Notes: generated by a model from the sequence alone, not told the origin. Shown: positions 25,693 to 35,783, numbered from the stretch's first letter. The stretch is DNA of 53,900 bases from Modicisalibacter coralii (GCF_004117855.1 NZ_QWBW01000014.1:66432-120331); one strand, 5' to 3'. A program made the numbers and translations.

Positions 25693-27888
25693 TCAGAGGG
25701 TCTCGTCGCGCCGGGCCCGGCGCCGCCAGGCGAAGTAGCGCGCCAGCCAGCCCAGCACGCGCTCCGGCTTGTGGGCGTTCTTCCAGACCCCGGCACTGGC
25801 CTTGGCGGCTTCGGCATAGGTCGGATAGGCATGGATCGTGCCCAGCAGCTTGTCGAGGCCGATGCCCTGGGTCATGGCCAGGGTGAACTCGGCGAGCAAT
25901 TCGCCGGCCGCCTGCCCCACCAGGCTGACGCCGAGAATGCGGTCCTTGCCGGGCACGGTGAGCACCTTGATGAAGCCCTCGGTGGCGTCCTCGGCGATCG
26001 CCCGATCGAGTTCGGCAAAATCGTAGCGGGTCACCTCGACAGCGATGCCCCGGGCCGCGGCGTCACGCTCGTTGAGCCCGACCCGGGCGACTTCGGGCTG
26101 GGTGAAGGTCACCATCGGCAGGTTGCGGTAATCCACCGCGAAGCGCTTGAACTCGCCGAACAGCGCATTGACCGTGGCGTGCCAGGCCTGATGCGCGCCG
26201 GCATGGGTAAAGCGATGCGGTCCGACCACGTCGCCGCAGGCCCAGACATTGGGATGCAGGCTACGCAGAGTCTCGTCCACCTCGATGGTGCCCGCTTCGC
26301 CGACGCCGATCCCCAGCGTCTCGAGGCCCAGCCCCGCGACGTTGGCCTCGCGGCCCACCGCCAGCAGCAGATGGCTGAACGCCAGACGCTGCGTCGTGGC
26401 GGGCGCCCGGCCGTCCGGTGCCTCGGGGCCCTCCGCCGCGTCCCGCTCGACCACCAGCCACTTCTCACGGCCCCGTGTTTCGACACGCAACGCCCGTGTC
26501 GACAACCGCACCTCGACGCCTTCCGCCTCGAGCCGGGCGACGAGCGGCTCGGTCACGTCGCGGTCCTCGCGGGGCAGCAGCTGATCGCCGCGCTGAACCA
26601 GGGTCACCCGACTGCCCAGCCGCGCGAAGGCCTGGCCGAGTTCGCAGCCGACCGGCCCGCCCCCCAGGATCACCAGCCGTTCGGGCAACCGTTCGAGCCA
26701 CCACAGGGAGTCGGAGGTCAGATAGTCGATCGTGTCCAGTCCCGGCAGATCCGGCACACGCGGCCGCGCCCCGGTGGCGACGATCACGTGACGCGTGGTG
26801 AGGACACGCTCGCCGACCCGCACTTCCCAGGGCGTCTGCAGGAATGCCTGGCCGGCGACGACCTCGACGCCCAGCGACCGGTAGCGCTCGGCGCTGTCGT
26901 GGGGCGCCACCCGCTCGACGGCGCGGTGCACGCCGGCCATCACCGCGGCGAAGTCGACGCGCGGCGCCGCGGTCTGGATGCCCAGACGCGGTGCCTCGCG
27001 CACCTGCTGGGCGAGGCGCGAGGCATGAATCAGCGCCTTGGAGGGCACGCAGCCGGTGTTGAGACACTCGCCGCCCATGCGCTCGCGCTCGACCAGTGCC
27101 ACCCGGGCACGCAGCGCCGAGCCGATGTAACTGGCCACCAGCCCCGCCGAACCGGCCCCGATCACCACCACGTCGTAGTCGAAGCTACGCGGTTTGCCGA
27201 AGCGCCGCGCCGTGCGCCGCCGTTTCAGCCAGTCGACGCCGCGCCGCGCCAGCAGCGGAAACAGCCCCAGCGCGACGAAGGAGGCGATCACCACCGGCGA
27301 CAGGATCCCGCCCACGCTGTCGACCTCGCCCAGCGCCCGGCCGGCGTTCACGTAGAGCAGCGTGCCCGGCAGCATGCCCAGTTGACTGACCCAGTAGAAG
27401 GTGACCAGGCGCATCCGGGTCAGGCCCATCACCAGGTTGATGATGAAGAACGGGAAGATCGGCACCAGGCGCAAGGTGAACAGATAGAACGCGCCTTCCC
27501 GGCGGATACCGCGATTGATCCATTCCAGTTGCCGCGAGAAGCGCCGCTCCACGGCACCCCGCGCCAGCCAGCGGGCGACCAGGAACGCCAGCGCCGCACC
27601 GATGGAACTGGCGAAGGAGACGATCAGCATGCCCCAGCCGAGCCCGAACAGCGCGCCGGCGAGCAGGGTCAGCAGCACCGCGCCCGGCAGTGACAGCGCG
27701 GCCATGGCCACGTAGATCGCGAAGAAGCCACCGGCCATCGCCAGGGGGTGCGCCGCGAACCGGGCCTGGAACTGCGCCTGTTGCGCCTTGAGGGTGGCGA
27801 GGGTCAGGACGTCGTCGGCGCCGCTGACGAAGAACATCGCCACGAGCAGCACGAGGACGAGCAGCAGGATCAGGCGTGTTCGGTTCAC
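25693..27888 (-). CDS. Fusion: TVP38/TMEM64 membrane protein + FAD-dependent disulfide reductase
   Basis: 731-residue two-part protein. Residues 1 to about 225 are a TVP38/TMEM64 (VTT domain) membrane module with five or six helices and the motif FTLRLVPIFPFFIINLVMGL. From about residue 237 (YDVVVIGAGSAGLVASYIG) to the end is a class I pyridine nucleotide disulfide oxidoreductase like mercuric or dihydrolipoamide reductase, with redox pair GGECLNTGCVPSKAL, NAD motif VILGGGPVGCELGQAFARLG and FAD motif ACGDVVG. GTG 27888 follows GGGGAG at 8-base spacing; ATG 27927 is an alternative. This fusion recurs in Halomonas and Pseudomonas; its substrate is not established. Confidence 0.88.
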   Translation of the reverse strand: MNRTRLILLLVLVLLVAMFFVSGADDVLTLATLKAQQAQFQARFAAHPLAMAGGFFAIYVAMAALSLPGAVLLTLLAGALFGLGWGMLIVSFASSIGAALAFLVARWLARGAVERRFSRQLEWINRGIRREGAFYLFTLRLVPIFPFFIINLVMGLTRMRLVTFYWVSQLGMLPGTLLYVNAGRALGEVDSVGGILSPVVIASFVALGLFPLLARRGVDWLKRRRTARRFGKPRSFDYDVVVIGAGSAGLVASYIGSALRARVALVERERMGGECLNTGCVPSKALIHASRLAQQVREAPRLGIQTAAPRVDFAAVMAGVHRAVERVAPHDSAERYRSLGVEVVAGQAFLQTPWEVRVGERVLTTRHVIVATGARPRVPDLPGLDTIDYLTSDSLWWLERLPERLVILGGGPVGCELGQAFARLGSRVTLVQRGDQLLPREDRDVTEPLVARLEAEGVEVRLSTRALRVETRGREKWLVVERDAAEGPEAPDGRAPATTQRLAFSHLLLAVGREANVAGLGLETLGIGVGEAGTIEVDETLRSLHPNVWACGDVVGPHRFTHAGAHQAWHATVNALFGEFKRFAVDYRNLPMVTFTQPEVARVGLNERDAAARGIAVEVTRYDFAELDRAIAEDATEGFIKVLTVPGKDRILGVSLVGQAAGELLAEFTLAMTQGIGLDKLLGTIHAYPTYAEAAKASAGVWKNAHKPERVLGWLARYFAWRRRARRDETL

Positions 27889-28089
27889 GAAAAGGGCTCC
27901 CCGGTTGGATTGACGACGATCCGGCATCCAGCCAGGGCGATCGTCCGTACCGTTATACTGAAGAACCTTGCTATTGGATTCATCCGCTTTGGAAGCGCTG
28001 AATAAATTGGCGCACGCTATGACGTGATTTGCCCGCGCAGCCAGTTATGCAGTGTTTCTCTTCGACGATCACGACCCGGGAGGTAACCC

Positions 28090-28710
28090 ATGCGTCAGAT
28101 CATCTTGTCCCTGCTGCTTGTGCTCGGGGCCGCGAGTCTCTCGGTCCAGGCCCAGGCTCAGCCCCAGGATCAGGAAACCCGTACCGCCACCTTCGCCGGC
28201 GGCTGCTTCTGGTGCGTGGAACAGGCCTTCGACGAGGTCGATGGCGTGCTCAGCACCACCTCGGGGTACACCGGTGGCGATCAGGCCGACCCCACCTACG
28301 AGGCGGTCTCCGCCGGCGACACCGGCCACGCCGAATCCGTGGAGGTCGTCTACGACCCGCGCAAGGTCGACTACGCCACCCTGCTGCAGGCCTTCTGGCA
28401 CAACATCGACCCCTTCGCCGAGAATCGCCAGTTCTGCGACAGCGGCAGCCAGTACCGCAGCGCGATCTTCTATCACGACGCCGAGCAACAACGCCTCGCC
28501 GAGGCCTCGAAGGCCGAACTCGCCGAACGCTTCGACCGGCCGATCGCCACCCAGATCGTTCCCGCCGGGCGCTTCTGGAAGGCCGAGGCGTATCACCAGA
28601 ACTATTACCAGAAGAACCCGGTGCGCTACCGCTTCTACAAGGCCGGCTGCGGACGCGTCGAACGCTTGAAAGAGGTCTGGGGCGACCAGGCCGGCCACCC
28701 CGGGAAGTGA
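28090..28710 (+). CDS. msrA: Peptide-methionine (S)-S-oxide reductase MsrA, exported form
   Basis: 206-residue MsrA with an N-terminal signal peptide (MRQIILSLLLVLGAASLSVQ to about AQA, residue 23), so it acts in the periplasm. Catalytic motif GGCFWCVE with nucleophile Cys39, then TSGYTGG and a resolving cysteine near the C-terminus (KAGCGR). GGAGGT precedes the ATG. It repairs oxidised methionines on exported proteins. Confidence 0.92.
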   Translation: MRQIILSLLLVLGAASLSVQAQAQPQDQETRTATFAGGCFWCVEQAFDEVDGVLSTTSGYTGGDQADPTYEAVSAGDTGHAESVEVVYDPRKVDYATLLQAFWHNIDPFAENRQFCDSGSQYRSAIFYHDAEQQRLAEASKAELAERFDRPIATQIVPAGRFWKAEAYHQNYYQKNPVRYRFYKAGCGRVERLKEVWGDQAGHPGK

Positions 28711-28747
28711 CGAATACCCCCGGCCGGCGGCATTCGGGCGATCTGTC

Positions 28748-29950
28748 TCAAGTGCCGTCGGTGACGGCCACCGGCCGCCGCTCGCGGCGCCATAGCCAGG
28801 CGGCGGTGGTCAGCGTCACCGCCAGCACCAGCCAGGAGCCGGCGATCACCGCCGGCCAGCCGCCGGCGTGCCAGAACGGCTCCAGATAGAGCCCGCCGAG
28901 ACTCGCGCCCAGGTAGTAGAACACCAGATACAGCGCCGAGGCCGTGCCCCGCGCCGCCCGGGCCTGGCGGCTGACCCAGCTCGAGGCCATGGAATGGCAG
29001 AAGAAGAAACCGAAGGCGTTGACGGTGAGCCCCAGCAGGATCCCGGGCAGCGCCGCGCTGAGCGTGACCAGATTGCCCAGCATGAGGATGACGATCCCCA
29101 GCAGCATGCATAGCGGCTGCGCAACGCGCTGAGCGACACGCCCGGAGAGCGCCGACCCCAGGGTGCCGCCCAGGTAGGTGACGAAGATCATCCCCAGCCA
29201 CTGGGTCGACAGCGCATAGGGGGCATCGCTGAGGCGGAAGGTGATGTAGCTGTACTGGTTGATGAAGATGAAGAAGTTCAGCCCGCCGATCAGGTAGGCA
29301 CCGAGCAACAGCGGGTTGCGCAGATGATCGGCGATCCCGCCGAGGGCGACGTCGAGGCGCAGCGATGTCGGGTGGAAATTGCGCGCCGCCGGCAGCAGGC
29401 GCCAGAAGATCGCCACGCAGGCCAGGCTCAGCGCCCCCACGGTGAAGAAGCTGGCATGCCAGCCGCCGTATTCCCCGGCGAAACCGCCGATCACCCGGCC
29501 GCCGATGCCGCCCAGGGTGTTGGCACTGATGTAGAGCCCCACCGCCAGCATCAGGGCGCGGCGGTCGAACTCATCACCCATCCAGGCGATCGCCACCGCC
29601 GGCAGACCGCCGAGCACCAGCCCCTGCAGTGCCCGCAGCGCCAGCAGGCAGGCGAAGTTGGGTACCAGCGGCAGCAGCAGCGAACACAACGCCGCCAGCA
29701 GCAGTGTGATGCGCATGATCGCGCCACGCCCGATGGCGTCCGAGAGCGGCCCGTAGATCAGCAGCGAGGCCGCGAGCGTCAGGGTCGACACCCCCATCAC
29801 CATGGCACTGGCCAGTGTCGAGACCTCGAAGGCATGACGCAGGTCGGGCAACAACGGCTGCGCCGCATAGAGATTGACGAACACGGTAAAGGAGCCCAGG
29901 CACAGGGCCAGGGTGGCGCGCCACCAGTCACGACTGTGCGCTTCGATCAT
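28748..29950 (-). CDS. MFS transporter (YnfM-like, 12 helices)
   Basis: 400-residue major facilitator with 12 helices; family loop motifs YGPLSDAIGRGAIM (between helices 2 and 3) and ALRALQGLVLGGLPAVAIAW. ATG 29950 follows GAGGAG; the longer upstream frame covers the promoter. Divergent from the LysR gene, which probably regulates it. Substrate unknown; the closest style is YnfM/arabinose-efflux permeases. Confidence 0.88.
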   Translation of the reverse strand: MIEAHSRDWWRATLALCLGSFTVFVNLYAAQPLLPDLRHAFEVSTLASAMVMGVSTLTLAASLLIYGPLSDAIGRGAIMRITLLLAALCSLLLPLVPNFACLLALRALQGLVLGGLPAVAIAWMGDEFDRRALMLAVGLYISANTLGGIGGRVIGGFAGEYGGWHASFFTVGALSLACVAIFWRLLPAARNFHPTSLRLDVALGGIADHLRNPLLLGAYLIGGLNFFIFINQYSYITFRLSDAPYALSTQWLGMIFVTYLGGTLGSALSGRVAQRVAQPLCMLLGIVILMLGNLVTLSAALPGILLGLTVNAFGFFFCHSMASSWVSRQARAARGTASALYLVFYYLGASLGGLYLEPFWHAGGWPAVIAGSWLVLAVTLTTAAWLWRRERRPVAVTDGT

Positions 29951-30040
29951 CGGTTTCTCCTCTGTCGGGGCGCACAGGATCGCGCATCGCGCTATCATCG
30001 GCCAAATAGAGCTTGAAGATGGCAACGATCGGTTTTCGTG

Positions 30041-30928
30041 ATGACTCTACCCTTCGACCTACGCGCCCTGCGCGTCTTTCTCGCCGTCGCCGATCTGGGC
30101 GGCTTCACCCGGGCCGCTCGCGAGCTGCACACCGCCCAGTCGGCGGTCAGCCAGACCATCGCCACGCTCGAGGCACGCCTGGAGCTGACGCTCTTCCACC
30201 GGCACGAGCGGCGCATCACGCTGACCCCGGAGGGGGCGCTGCTGCGCGACCGGGCCCGCGAGCTGCTGGAACGGGCGGATCAGGTCCACCTGGCGATGCG
30301 CGAGATCAACGGGCTGGTCAAGGGCGAGGTGCGCATCGGTATCCCCTCGATGCTGGGGTCGTACTACTTTCCGCCGCTGCTGATGGGCTTCAAGGCGCGC
30401 CATCCCGGCATCCGCCTGACCGTGGTCGAGGCGGGAACCCGGCGTCTGCAGCAGATGATCGATGCCGGCGAGCTGGATCTCGGCGTGATCACCTCGGATG
30501 CCAGCAACGAACGGCTCGAGCGACGCGCGCTGCTGCGCGAGGAGATGGTGGTCTGCGTGCCGGCGGATCACCGCTTCGCCGACCGCGACGCGGTGAGCGC
30601 CGAGGAGGTCTTCGACGAGCCGCTGGTGCTGTTCCAGGACGGCTACTTCCATCGCGAGTTCGTCGACCGGCTGGCCACGCGGATCGGTCGCGAGCCGCAG
30701 ATCGCCTTCCAGTCGAACCTGATTCCGTTGACCAAGGCGATTGTCCGTCAGGGCTTCGGCATCACCACCTTCCTGCGCCGGGTGGTCACCGAGGCGGATC
30801 TGGTCGCCGTCTCGCTGTCACCGCCGGCCTGGCTGGACCTGTCGCTGGCCTGGGGGCGTGGCGCCTACCTGTCGCGGGCCGAGAGCGCCTTCGTCGAGTT
30901 CGTGCTGGAGCATCGCGAGCAACTCTGA
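30041..30928 (+). CDS. LysR family transcriptional regulator
   Basis: 295-residue LTTR. Winged-helix domain at residues 5-65 (LRALRVFLAVADLGGFTRAA, QSAVSQTIATLEARL, LTPEG), then the periplasmic-binding-like effector domain from about residue 90 (GEVRIGIPSMLGSYYFPPLL). ATG 30041 is used; GTG 30038 is directly in front. Ninety bases separate it from the divergent MFS gene, the usual LysR-target layout. Confidence 0.9.
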   Translation: MTLPFDLRALRVFLAVADLGGFTRAARELHTAQSAVSQTIATLEARLELTLFHRHERRITLTPEGALLRDRARELLERADQVHLAMREINGLVKGEVRIGIPSMLGSYYFPPLLMGFKARHPGIRLTVVEAGTRRLQQMIDAGELDLGVITSDASNERLERRALLREEMVVCVPADHRFADRDAVSAEEVFDEPLVLFQDGYFHREFVDRLATRIGREPQIAFQSNLIPLTKAIVRQGFGITTFLRRVVTEADLVAVSLSPPAWLDLSLAWGRGAYLSRAESAFVEFVLEHREQL

Positions 30929-30976
30929 CGAACCGGACTCGTCCCGCCGGCAGGGATCGCGAGCGGGATGGCGGTT

Positions 30977-31576
30977 TCAACCTTCGCGGGTCGCCAGCCA
31001 GCGCTCGGCCAGCTCCACGCGCGGCAGCGGACGACGCGCCTGCCAGTAGTAGCGGCGCCAGTAGATGTTGTCGAGACGCGAGATCTTCACGCCCTGAGAA
31101 GAGGACGCGTGCAGGAAGCGTCCGCTGCCGACGTAGACGCCGACGTGGTTGTAGGGGCCAGGCGGGCGGAAGAAGACCAGATCACCGGGCTTGAGATCGT
31201 CGCGGGCCACCTGCTCGCCCTCGCGAACCTGGTCGTCGGTGGTACGCGGCAGCATCAGGGCGAAGGCCTCGCTGAAGATACGCTGCATGAGTGCCGAACA
31301 GTCGATCCCCTGGGGGCCCTCGCCACCCAGCCGATAGGGCGTGCCCATCCAGCGCTGGTGTTCGTCGAGCAGTGCTTCACGGATCACCTGGGGGGATGCC
31401 TGCCGGAAATGGCGCAGCCGCTCGGCCAGGGTATCCGACGGCGAGCGGGTGGCCGACAACGCATAGGAGGCGAGATTGTGGGTGTCGGCCGTCTGCGGGG
31501 ACGACATCGACGGCGAGCCGGCACAGCCCGCCAACAGCCCGGCGAGAGCCAGGCCAGCGAAAATGACACGGAGCAT
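30977..31576 (-). CDS. NlpC/P60 family lipoprotein (peptidoglycan endopeptidase)
   Basis: 199-residue cell-wall hydrolase. Lipoprotein signal MLRVIFAGLALAGLLAGC with lipobox LLAG-C at about residue 18; NlpC/P60 domain from about residue 65 with the nucleophile in GIDCSALMQRIF, histidine in YNHVGVYVG and a third catalytic residue in FLHASSSQGV. It would cleave peptide cross-links in the periplasm, like MepS/Spr. ATG 31576 was chosen since the upstream extension lacks export features. Confidence 0.9.
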   Translation of the reverse strand: MLRVIFAGLALAGLLAGCAGSPSMSSPQTADTHNLASYALSATRSPSDTLAERLRHFRQASPQVIREALLDEHQRWMGTPYRLGGEGPQGIDCSALMQRIFSEAFALMLPRTTDDQVREGEQVARDDLKPGDLVFFRPPGPYNHVGVYVGSGRFLHASSSQGVKISRLDNIYWRRYYWQARRPLPRVELAERWLATREG

Positions 31577-31830
31577 CCAGCGACCCCATCGCGATCCGTG
31601 GGACCGACCCGCCGTGCGAGGCACGGGAGGGGCGTCGCTGTGGGAGTGATGCCCGGGTACCACTCCCAAAGCGGCCTGTCATCGGTCCGGCTAGGTGTTG
31701 GACGGATGCCCGACAGCGGCACCCGCGTTGATCGGAAGGATGATAGGCAAGAGCCCGGGGCGTTGTCACGCAATGTGATGAGACATCTTTCAACGCCACG
31801 CCACGGTCGATGCCGCGCCGGGGTACGCGG

Positions 31831-34281
31831 TCAATGCAGGGTGCGCGCATCCCCGGGCAGCGTATCGATGTGCATGGGCGCCCAGTGTCGCGGCCGGGCC
31901 CCCGGAAAGTCGAGGCTCGCCCAGCAACCGGCCAGCGGCGGAGCGCCGCTCAGCCAGGCCACCAGCGCCTGACGGAAGTTGTCGAGCAGGGCCTCGCGCT
32001 CGTCGGTCTCGCCCATGAAGAACGAGAAGCCGGCGTACAGGCCGAGGGCGTAATCCCGCCAGTTGCCGTAATGGCGCTGGGCGATGCGCAGGGCGGCGTC
32101 GAGAATCCCGCCGAAGGCGTCGCGACCCAGCCAGTCGAGACTGCGCCCGGCGACGGCGATGTCCACCGCCTGGGCGATGTCCCAGGCGGTCATGTCGGCC
32201 TCGTTGCAACCGGCGTCGTTGTCGCGCACCCGCTTGAGTCGCAGCAGGTGATTGCGCGAGTCCTCGTCGCACTCGCCCGACTCGAGGATGGCGATCTCCT
32301 CCTCGAGCCGGGACGCATTGAGCGTATAGGGGGCATAGTTGATCTGGTATTCCTGGCGATCCCCCGCCTCGAGCAGGAAACTCAGGAAGTCGTCGAGCTC
32401 GGCGGCGCTGTGCAGGCCGTACTGGCTGTCCAGCCACTGGCGCACGGCCTCGCGTTCGACATGCCCCTCGGGCTGCGGCTCGGCCCATACCCCGGCATTC
32501 AGCGGCCCGGCCAGCGCCAGGGCAGTGAAGCGCGAGAGCGTCGGCCGTGGCCCCGGCTCCTGCCAGGCCGTCTGGCGCCAGTCGAGCCAGTGGAAGGGGC
32601 TGCCCGGATCGTCGCGATGCCAGCGGATCTCGTGCACCAGGCTGTCGTCCGGCAGTTCCGGCAGCGCCGCCTCCCAGCTCGCCCAGGCGTCCAGCAGCCG
32701 GCGCGGATCGGGATAGAAGCGGCACAGCACGCCGCGCAGCGATTCGGCCAGACGTTGCAGCCCGGTCGCCTCGAAATCGCCGCTGTCATCCGCCATCAGC
32801 AGGTAGAAGGCGTACTTCTCGGCCATGAAGATGGTGGCCGCATGCCGCACGCACGGCTTGAGGGCGTCGCGCAGGCCGACCGCCTCGGCGGGCGGGCGGC
32901 CGAGGCGGGTCTCCAGCGACGGCAGGGCGTTGTGCGCGGCATCGGCCGCCAACTGGTTGAGATGATGGACCTGAGCGGGCAGCCAGAAACGCGCCAGGCC
33001 ACCGACACCCTCGTCGGGAAACAGCGCCAGGGTTTCCTGCAGATAGCGCCGCACGTCCCGACGCCGCGCGTCGTCGACCGCGACGGGGATGCCCTGGCGG
33101 TAGAGCAGGTCGGGTTCACGTACCGAGGCCAGGGCCAGTAGCCAGTGACGGGTATCGTGACGCCAGGCGCGCATCGCCTGCCGCGATGCCTCGCGGCGTG
33201 GCTCGTCGAGCAGCTCCGCCAGCGGTGCATGCCAGGGGCTGAGCGGCGAATGCAGCAACAGCGCCCAGTCGTCGGCGTGAGCGGCCATCTCGTCGCGGCC
33301 CTCGAACAGGCTGCGGCCGCGCTGATAGGCCAGGGTCAGTGCGGTCCAGTCGCTGTAGCGCCGCATCACCAGATCGGCGGCATGACCGGCGAACTGCTCG
33401 GCTTCGTCGGGCTCGAGCCAGCCCAGCGCCGCCCCGGCATAGGCCAGATCGGCCAGTCGCAGCCAGTCCCAGGCCGCCCACTCCAGGGGTTCACCGCGCT
33501 CCAGGAAGCGCAGCAGCACCTTGCCGTAGCGGCGTTGCTCGCCCAGCCCGGCGAGCCAAGCCTGGCGTGCCGCGGCATCCATCTCGACCAGGCGGGCGGC
33601 ATCGATGTCCCAGCCGTAGCGATGCCCCTGCCCGGCCAGCCACAGCATCACGCGGATCAACTCGTCGCGGCCATGCACCTGCCAGCCCTCGGCCAGCCAG
33701 GCTTCGGCATCCGGCCAGTCGGGCCGCTGCGCCGGCGGCAGCACCAGCACCGGGGCAAAAGCGGCGCGCAATGGCCAGGCACCAGGCGCCTCGGGCCACG
33801 GCGTGCCCCGGGGGCGACGTTCGAGCGCGTCGGCGAGCAGCGGCCAGGTCACGCCGTCGCCATCCGCCTCGATCTTCGACAGCGCCTCGCCGGCCGCGGC
33901 GAAGGCTTCGTCGCCGTGGTGCCAGCCGGCCGCGAGCCGCGCCCGGCGCAGCGAACTCAGCCAGGCGTCGAGCGAATCGTGATGACTGTGGATGCCGCGA
34001 CACAGGGCGTGCAGCCAGGCATCGACGCGCTCCTCGGGCAGCCAGCCCGCCGCCGCGCCCAGCGCCAGCATCTCCAGCGCCGCCAGTTGGGCCCGGGGAT
34101 CGTTGCCGCCGGGCGGAAAGCCCTCGATCAGACGCCAGCCCAGTTCGCCGCGATCCGGAACGCCCAACTGCGACAATCGCTCGATGGCCAGGGCCGGTTC
34201 CAGCGAGGTAGGGTCGGGTTCGAAGGCCCAGCCGCATAACACCAGCTGTTGGGCCCACCAGGCATAGAGCGGATCGACCAA
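31831..34281 (-). CDS. DUF1266-repeat protein, YbeU/YbeR-like
   Basis: 816-residue soluble protein of unknown function. Two regions repeat the DUF1266 pattern: WDWLRLADLAYAGAALGWL (about residue 287) followed by RRYSDWTALTLAYQRGRSLF, and WDIAQAVDIAVAGRSLDWLG (about 708) followed by QRHYGNWRDYALGLYAGFSF. The rest is helical, tryptophan-rich and aspartate-rich. E. coli YbeU and YbeR carry single DUF1266 domains, so this is a large, repeated version. It starts at 34281, 210 bases from gabT. Confidence 0.7.
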   Translation of the reverse strand: MVDPLYAWWAQQLVLCGWAFEPDPTSLEPALAIERLSQLGVPDRGELGWRLIEGFPPGGNDPRAQLAALEMLALGAAAGWLPEERVDAWLHALCRGIHSHHDSLDAWLSSLRRARLAAGWHHGDEAFAAAGEALSKIEADGDGVTWPLLADALERRPRGTPWPEAPGAWPLRAAFAPVLVLPPAQRPDWPDAEAWLAEGWQVHGRDELIRVMLWLAGQGHRYGWDIDAARLVEMDAAARQAWLAGLGEQRRYGKVLLRFLERGEPLEWAAWDWLRLADLAYAGAALGWLEPDEAEQFAGHAADLVMRRYSDWTALTLAYQRGRSLFEGRDEMAAHADDWALLLHSPLSPWHAPLAELLDEPRREASRQAMRAWRHDTRHWLLALASVREPDLLYRQGIPVAVDDARRRDVRRYLQETLALFPDEGVGGLARFWLPAQVHHLNQLAADAAHNALPSLETRLGRPPAEAVGLRDALKPCVRHAATIFMAEKYAFYLLMADDSGDFEATGLQRLAESLRGVLCRFYPDPRRLLDAWASWEAALPELPDDSLVHEIRWHRDDPGSPFHWLDWRQTAWQEPGPRPTLSRFTALALAGPLNAGVWAEPQPEGHVEREAVRQWLDSQYGLHSAAELDDFLSFLLEAGDRQEYQINYAPYTLNASRLEEEIAILESGECDEDSRNHLLRLKRVRDNDAGCNEADMTAWDIAQAVDIAVAGRSLDWLGRDAFGGILDAALRIAQRHYGNWRDYALGLYAGFSFFMGETDEREALLDNFRQALVAWLSGAPPLAGCWASLDFPGARPRHWAPMHIDTLPGDARTLH

Positions 34282-34490
34282 GACGCACCTCTTGTTGACT
34301 GACTAGCGGAGACGGTTTCCGGGCGACATAGTGTAGCGGAAAGCCGTACGTTCGCCGATGCCCACGTGCCCGTCCCGCGGCGGGCGATACCGGCAAACAC
34401 GGAGCTTGCCGGTTATGGTCATTGTGTACGACGCTTTGCTCGAGACAAATGCGTTTCTCGCGCATCGCCATCCCCAACCAGGAGGTCAGC

Positions 34491-35783
34491 ATGAACAACG
34501 CCCAACTCAACGAGCTCAAGCTACGCTACGTGGCCAGCGGCGCGGCCAGTCCGGCCGAGCAGTTCGCCGACCGGGCCGAGAACGCCGAACTGTGGGACGC
34601 CGACGGCAAGCGTTTCATCGACTTCGCCGGCGGCATCGGCGTGCTCAACATCGGCCACCGCCATCCCAAGGTGGTCGAAGCGGTCAAGGCGCAGCTCGAC
34701 CGCGTCATGCACACCTGCCAGACCGTGATGCCCTACGAGGGCTACGTGCGGGTCGCCGAGAAGCTCAGCCAGATCACCCCGGTCCGCGGCCATGCCAAGG
34801 TGATGCTCGCCAACTCCGGGGCCGAGGCGCTGGAGAATGCGGTCAAGGTGGCGCGCGCCGCCACCGGGCGCAACAACGTGATCTGCTTCGACGGCGGCTA
34901 TCACGGGCGCACGTTCATGACCATGGCGATGAACGGCAAGGTCGCCCCCTACGCCACGGACTTCGGCAGCATGCCGGGCAACGTCTTCCGCGCGCCCTAC
35001 CCGGTGCCCTACCACGGGGTCAGCGAGGACGAGGCGATACGCGGCCTGAAGATGGCCATAAAGACCGACGCCAACCCCAAGGACACCGCCGCCATCGTCA
35101 TCGAGCCGGTCCTCGGTGAGGGCGGCTTCTACGCCGCGCCGGCGAGCTTCCTGAAGAAGATTCGCGAGATCTGCGACGAGCACGGCATGCTGATGATCGT
35201 CGACGAGGTGCAATCCGGCTTCGGGCGTACCGGCAAGATGTTCGCCATCGAACACAGCGGCGTCGAGCCGGACATCGTCACCATGGCCAAGAGCATGGCC
35301 GACGGCATGCCGATCTCCGCCGTGGTGGGCACCGACAAGCACATGGACGCTTCCGGCGGCAACTCGCTGGGCGGCACCTACACCGGCAGCCCGGTCTCCT
35401 GCGCGGCGGTGCTGGCGGTGCTCAAGGTCTTCGAGGAGGAAAAGATCCTCGACAAGAGCCAGGCCCTGGGCGACAAGCTGGCCAGCCGCTTCGGCCAGTG
35501 GCAGCAGGACTTCGACTGCGTCGACAACCCCCGCAACCTGGGCGCCATGGCGGCCTTCGACCTGGTATCGGACAAGGCCAACCATACGCCGGACGCCGAA
35601 CTGGCCGGCAAGCTCTGCAAGAAGGCCCGCGAAAAGGGGCTGATCCTGCTTTCCTGCGGCCTCTACGGCAACACCATCCGGTTCCTGATGCCGGTGACCA
35701 TCAGCGACGAGGTCCTCAACGAAGGCCTGGCCCTCATCGAGGAAACCCTGACCGAACTGGTCGGCCAGAAACAGACGGCCTGA
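34491..35783 (+). CDS. gabT: 4-aminobutyrate--2-oxoglutarate aminotransferase
   Basis: 430-residue class III PLP aminotransferase, close to E. coli GabT in length and motifs: FIDFAGGIGVLNIGH, ANSGAEALENAVKVARAAT, DGGYHGRTFMT, IVDEVQSGFGRTGK and the PLP lysine in VTMAKSMADGMPISAV. Start has a perfect AGGAGG at 34480-34485. The partner gabD is not adjacent, so a related 5-aminovalerate role cannot be excluded. Ends in two hairpins before katE. Confidence 0.88.
   Translation: MNNAQLNELKLRYVASGAASPAEQFADRAENAELWDADGKRFIDFAGGIGVLNIGHRHPKVVEAVKAQLDRVMHTCQTVMPYEGYVRVAEKLSQITPVRGHAKVMLANSGAEALENAVKVARAATGRNNVICFDGGYHGRTFMTMAMNGKVAPYATDFGSMPGNVFRAPYPVPYHGVSEDEAIRGLKMAIKTDANPKDTAAIVIEPVLGEGGFYAAPASFLKKIREICDEHGMLMIVDEVQSGFGRTGKMFAIEHSGVEPDIVTMAKSMADGMPISAVVGTDKHMDASGGNSLGGTYTGSPVSCAAVLAVLKVFEEEKILDKSQALGDKLASRFGQWQQDFDCVDNPRNLGAMAAFDLVSDKANHTPDAELAGKLCKKAREKGLILLSCGLYGNTIRFLMPVTISDEVLNEGLALIEETLTELVGQKQTA

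Noticed and set aside
31641-31668. 8-bp hairpin TGGGAGTG/CACTCCCA as a terminator
   Set aside because: No T-run on either strand and a 12-base GC-rich loop; in the spacer upstream of the NlpC gene it has no gene to end.
34295-34332. Promoter for gabT from TTGACT
   Set aside because: No acceptable -10 box at 16-18 bases; nearest CATAGT is 26 bases away.
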